From the NCBI RefSeq assembly GCF_946187255.1, contig NZ_CAMHRZ010000194.1, forward strand, positions 1 to 6,411: a stretch of DNA of 6,411 nucleotides, read 5' to 3'. The notes under the pieces were generated by a model. That model did not search any database and had not been told where the DNA came from. It was given only the letters and a program-made list of their open reading frames with translations. This DNA comes from an uncultured Ruminococcus sp. (GTDB lineage: Bacteria > Bacillota > Clostridia > Oscillospirales > Ruminococcaceae). Of the stretch, positions 6,293 through 6,411 are shown one piece after another (within the stretch, counting starts at the first letter, position 1; each line of letters starts with the position of its first letter). The position numbers were made by a program, and so were the translations under genes.

Positions 6293-6411
6293 GTTGGCAT
6301 GGGCGGAAAGTTTGCTGTGCTGAAACAAGGGAACGCGGAAACAAACTAGCGCTAACAACAAAGCCAGCCGCGAACCAAAGCGCGCGGTCAAGCCTCGCGC
6401 CAGCAGGCTTG
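6284..6411. mobile_element. Partial second copy of the MITE-like element, cut by the window edge
   Basis: The end sequence TTCATAATTG (6284-6293), 8 nt, then GGCGGAAAG (6302-6310) matches the right end of the element at 1936-1962 read in reverse. Over 27 bases (6282-6308 against the complement of 1938-1964) there is one mismatch. A diverged copy of the internal motif lies at 6334-6352, as expected for the same family. The interior otherwise differs, and the far end is outside the window. No ORF is supported here. Confidence 0.5.
6389..6411. other. Inverted repeat at the right window edge
   Basis: CAAGCCT (6389-6395) and AGGCTTG (6405-6411) form a perfect 7-bp stem with a 9-nt loop. The stem may extend beyond the window. 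It could be part of the repeat element, or a terminator hairpin of a neighbouring gene; any T-run would lie outside the window. Confidence 0.35.

Overview
The window looks like a chromosomal piece from a Gram-positive Clostridia bacterium, probably a Ruminococcus-type gut or rumen species. The evidence is strong SD sequences (GGAGG), textbook sigma-A promoters, a teichoic-acid-type glycerophosphotransferase, a DUF4358-like lipoprotein and repeat-rich intergenic DNA. The genus is inference. All five genes I can support lie on the minus strand, so transcription runs from right to left.

From right to left: 6156-6411 is non-coding. It holds one end of a repeat element, a tandem heptamer array, and a strong promoter (TTGACA, 18-bp spacer, TGCTATAAT). 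That promoter drives a three-gene operon. The first gene (5046-6155) is a TagB/TagF-family CDP-glycerol glycerophosphotransferase with intact motifs. The second (2446-5046) is an 866-residue protein with a GT2-like front and a TagF-like back, in both of which the catalytic motifs are missing. The third (1956-2462) is a lipoprotein resembling DUF4358. The genes overlap by 1 and 17 nt, so translational coupling is likely. The operon probably builds or modifies a phosphate-linked cell-surface polymer.

Between the operon and galE lies a 174-bp MITE-like element (1789-1962). It has identical 10-bp inverted ends and is flanked by a direct repeat TTTTG. It appears to have inserted into the end of the lipoprotein gene, replacing its last six codons with one Ser codon and a stop. 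galE (668-1678) follows with its own promoter and a clean intrinsic terminator. It has Cys at the position linked to use of UDP-GlcNAc as well as UDP-Glc, so it could supply UDP-Gal and UDP-GalNAc. The galE terminator abuts a perfect-consensus promoter for a small membrane protein (93-539, DUF3592-like). The left end (1-92) is non-coding and rich in palindromes.

I see no rRNA, tRNA, CRISPR array, transposase or phage gene. No clearly new enzymatic system stands out. The most interesting items are the repeat family and its effect on gene ends, and the probable pseudo-enzyme paired with an intact relative.
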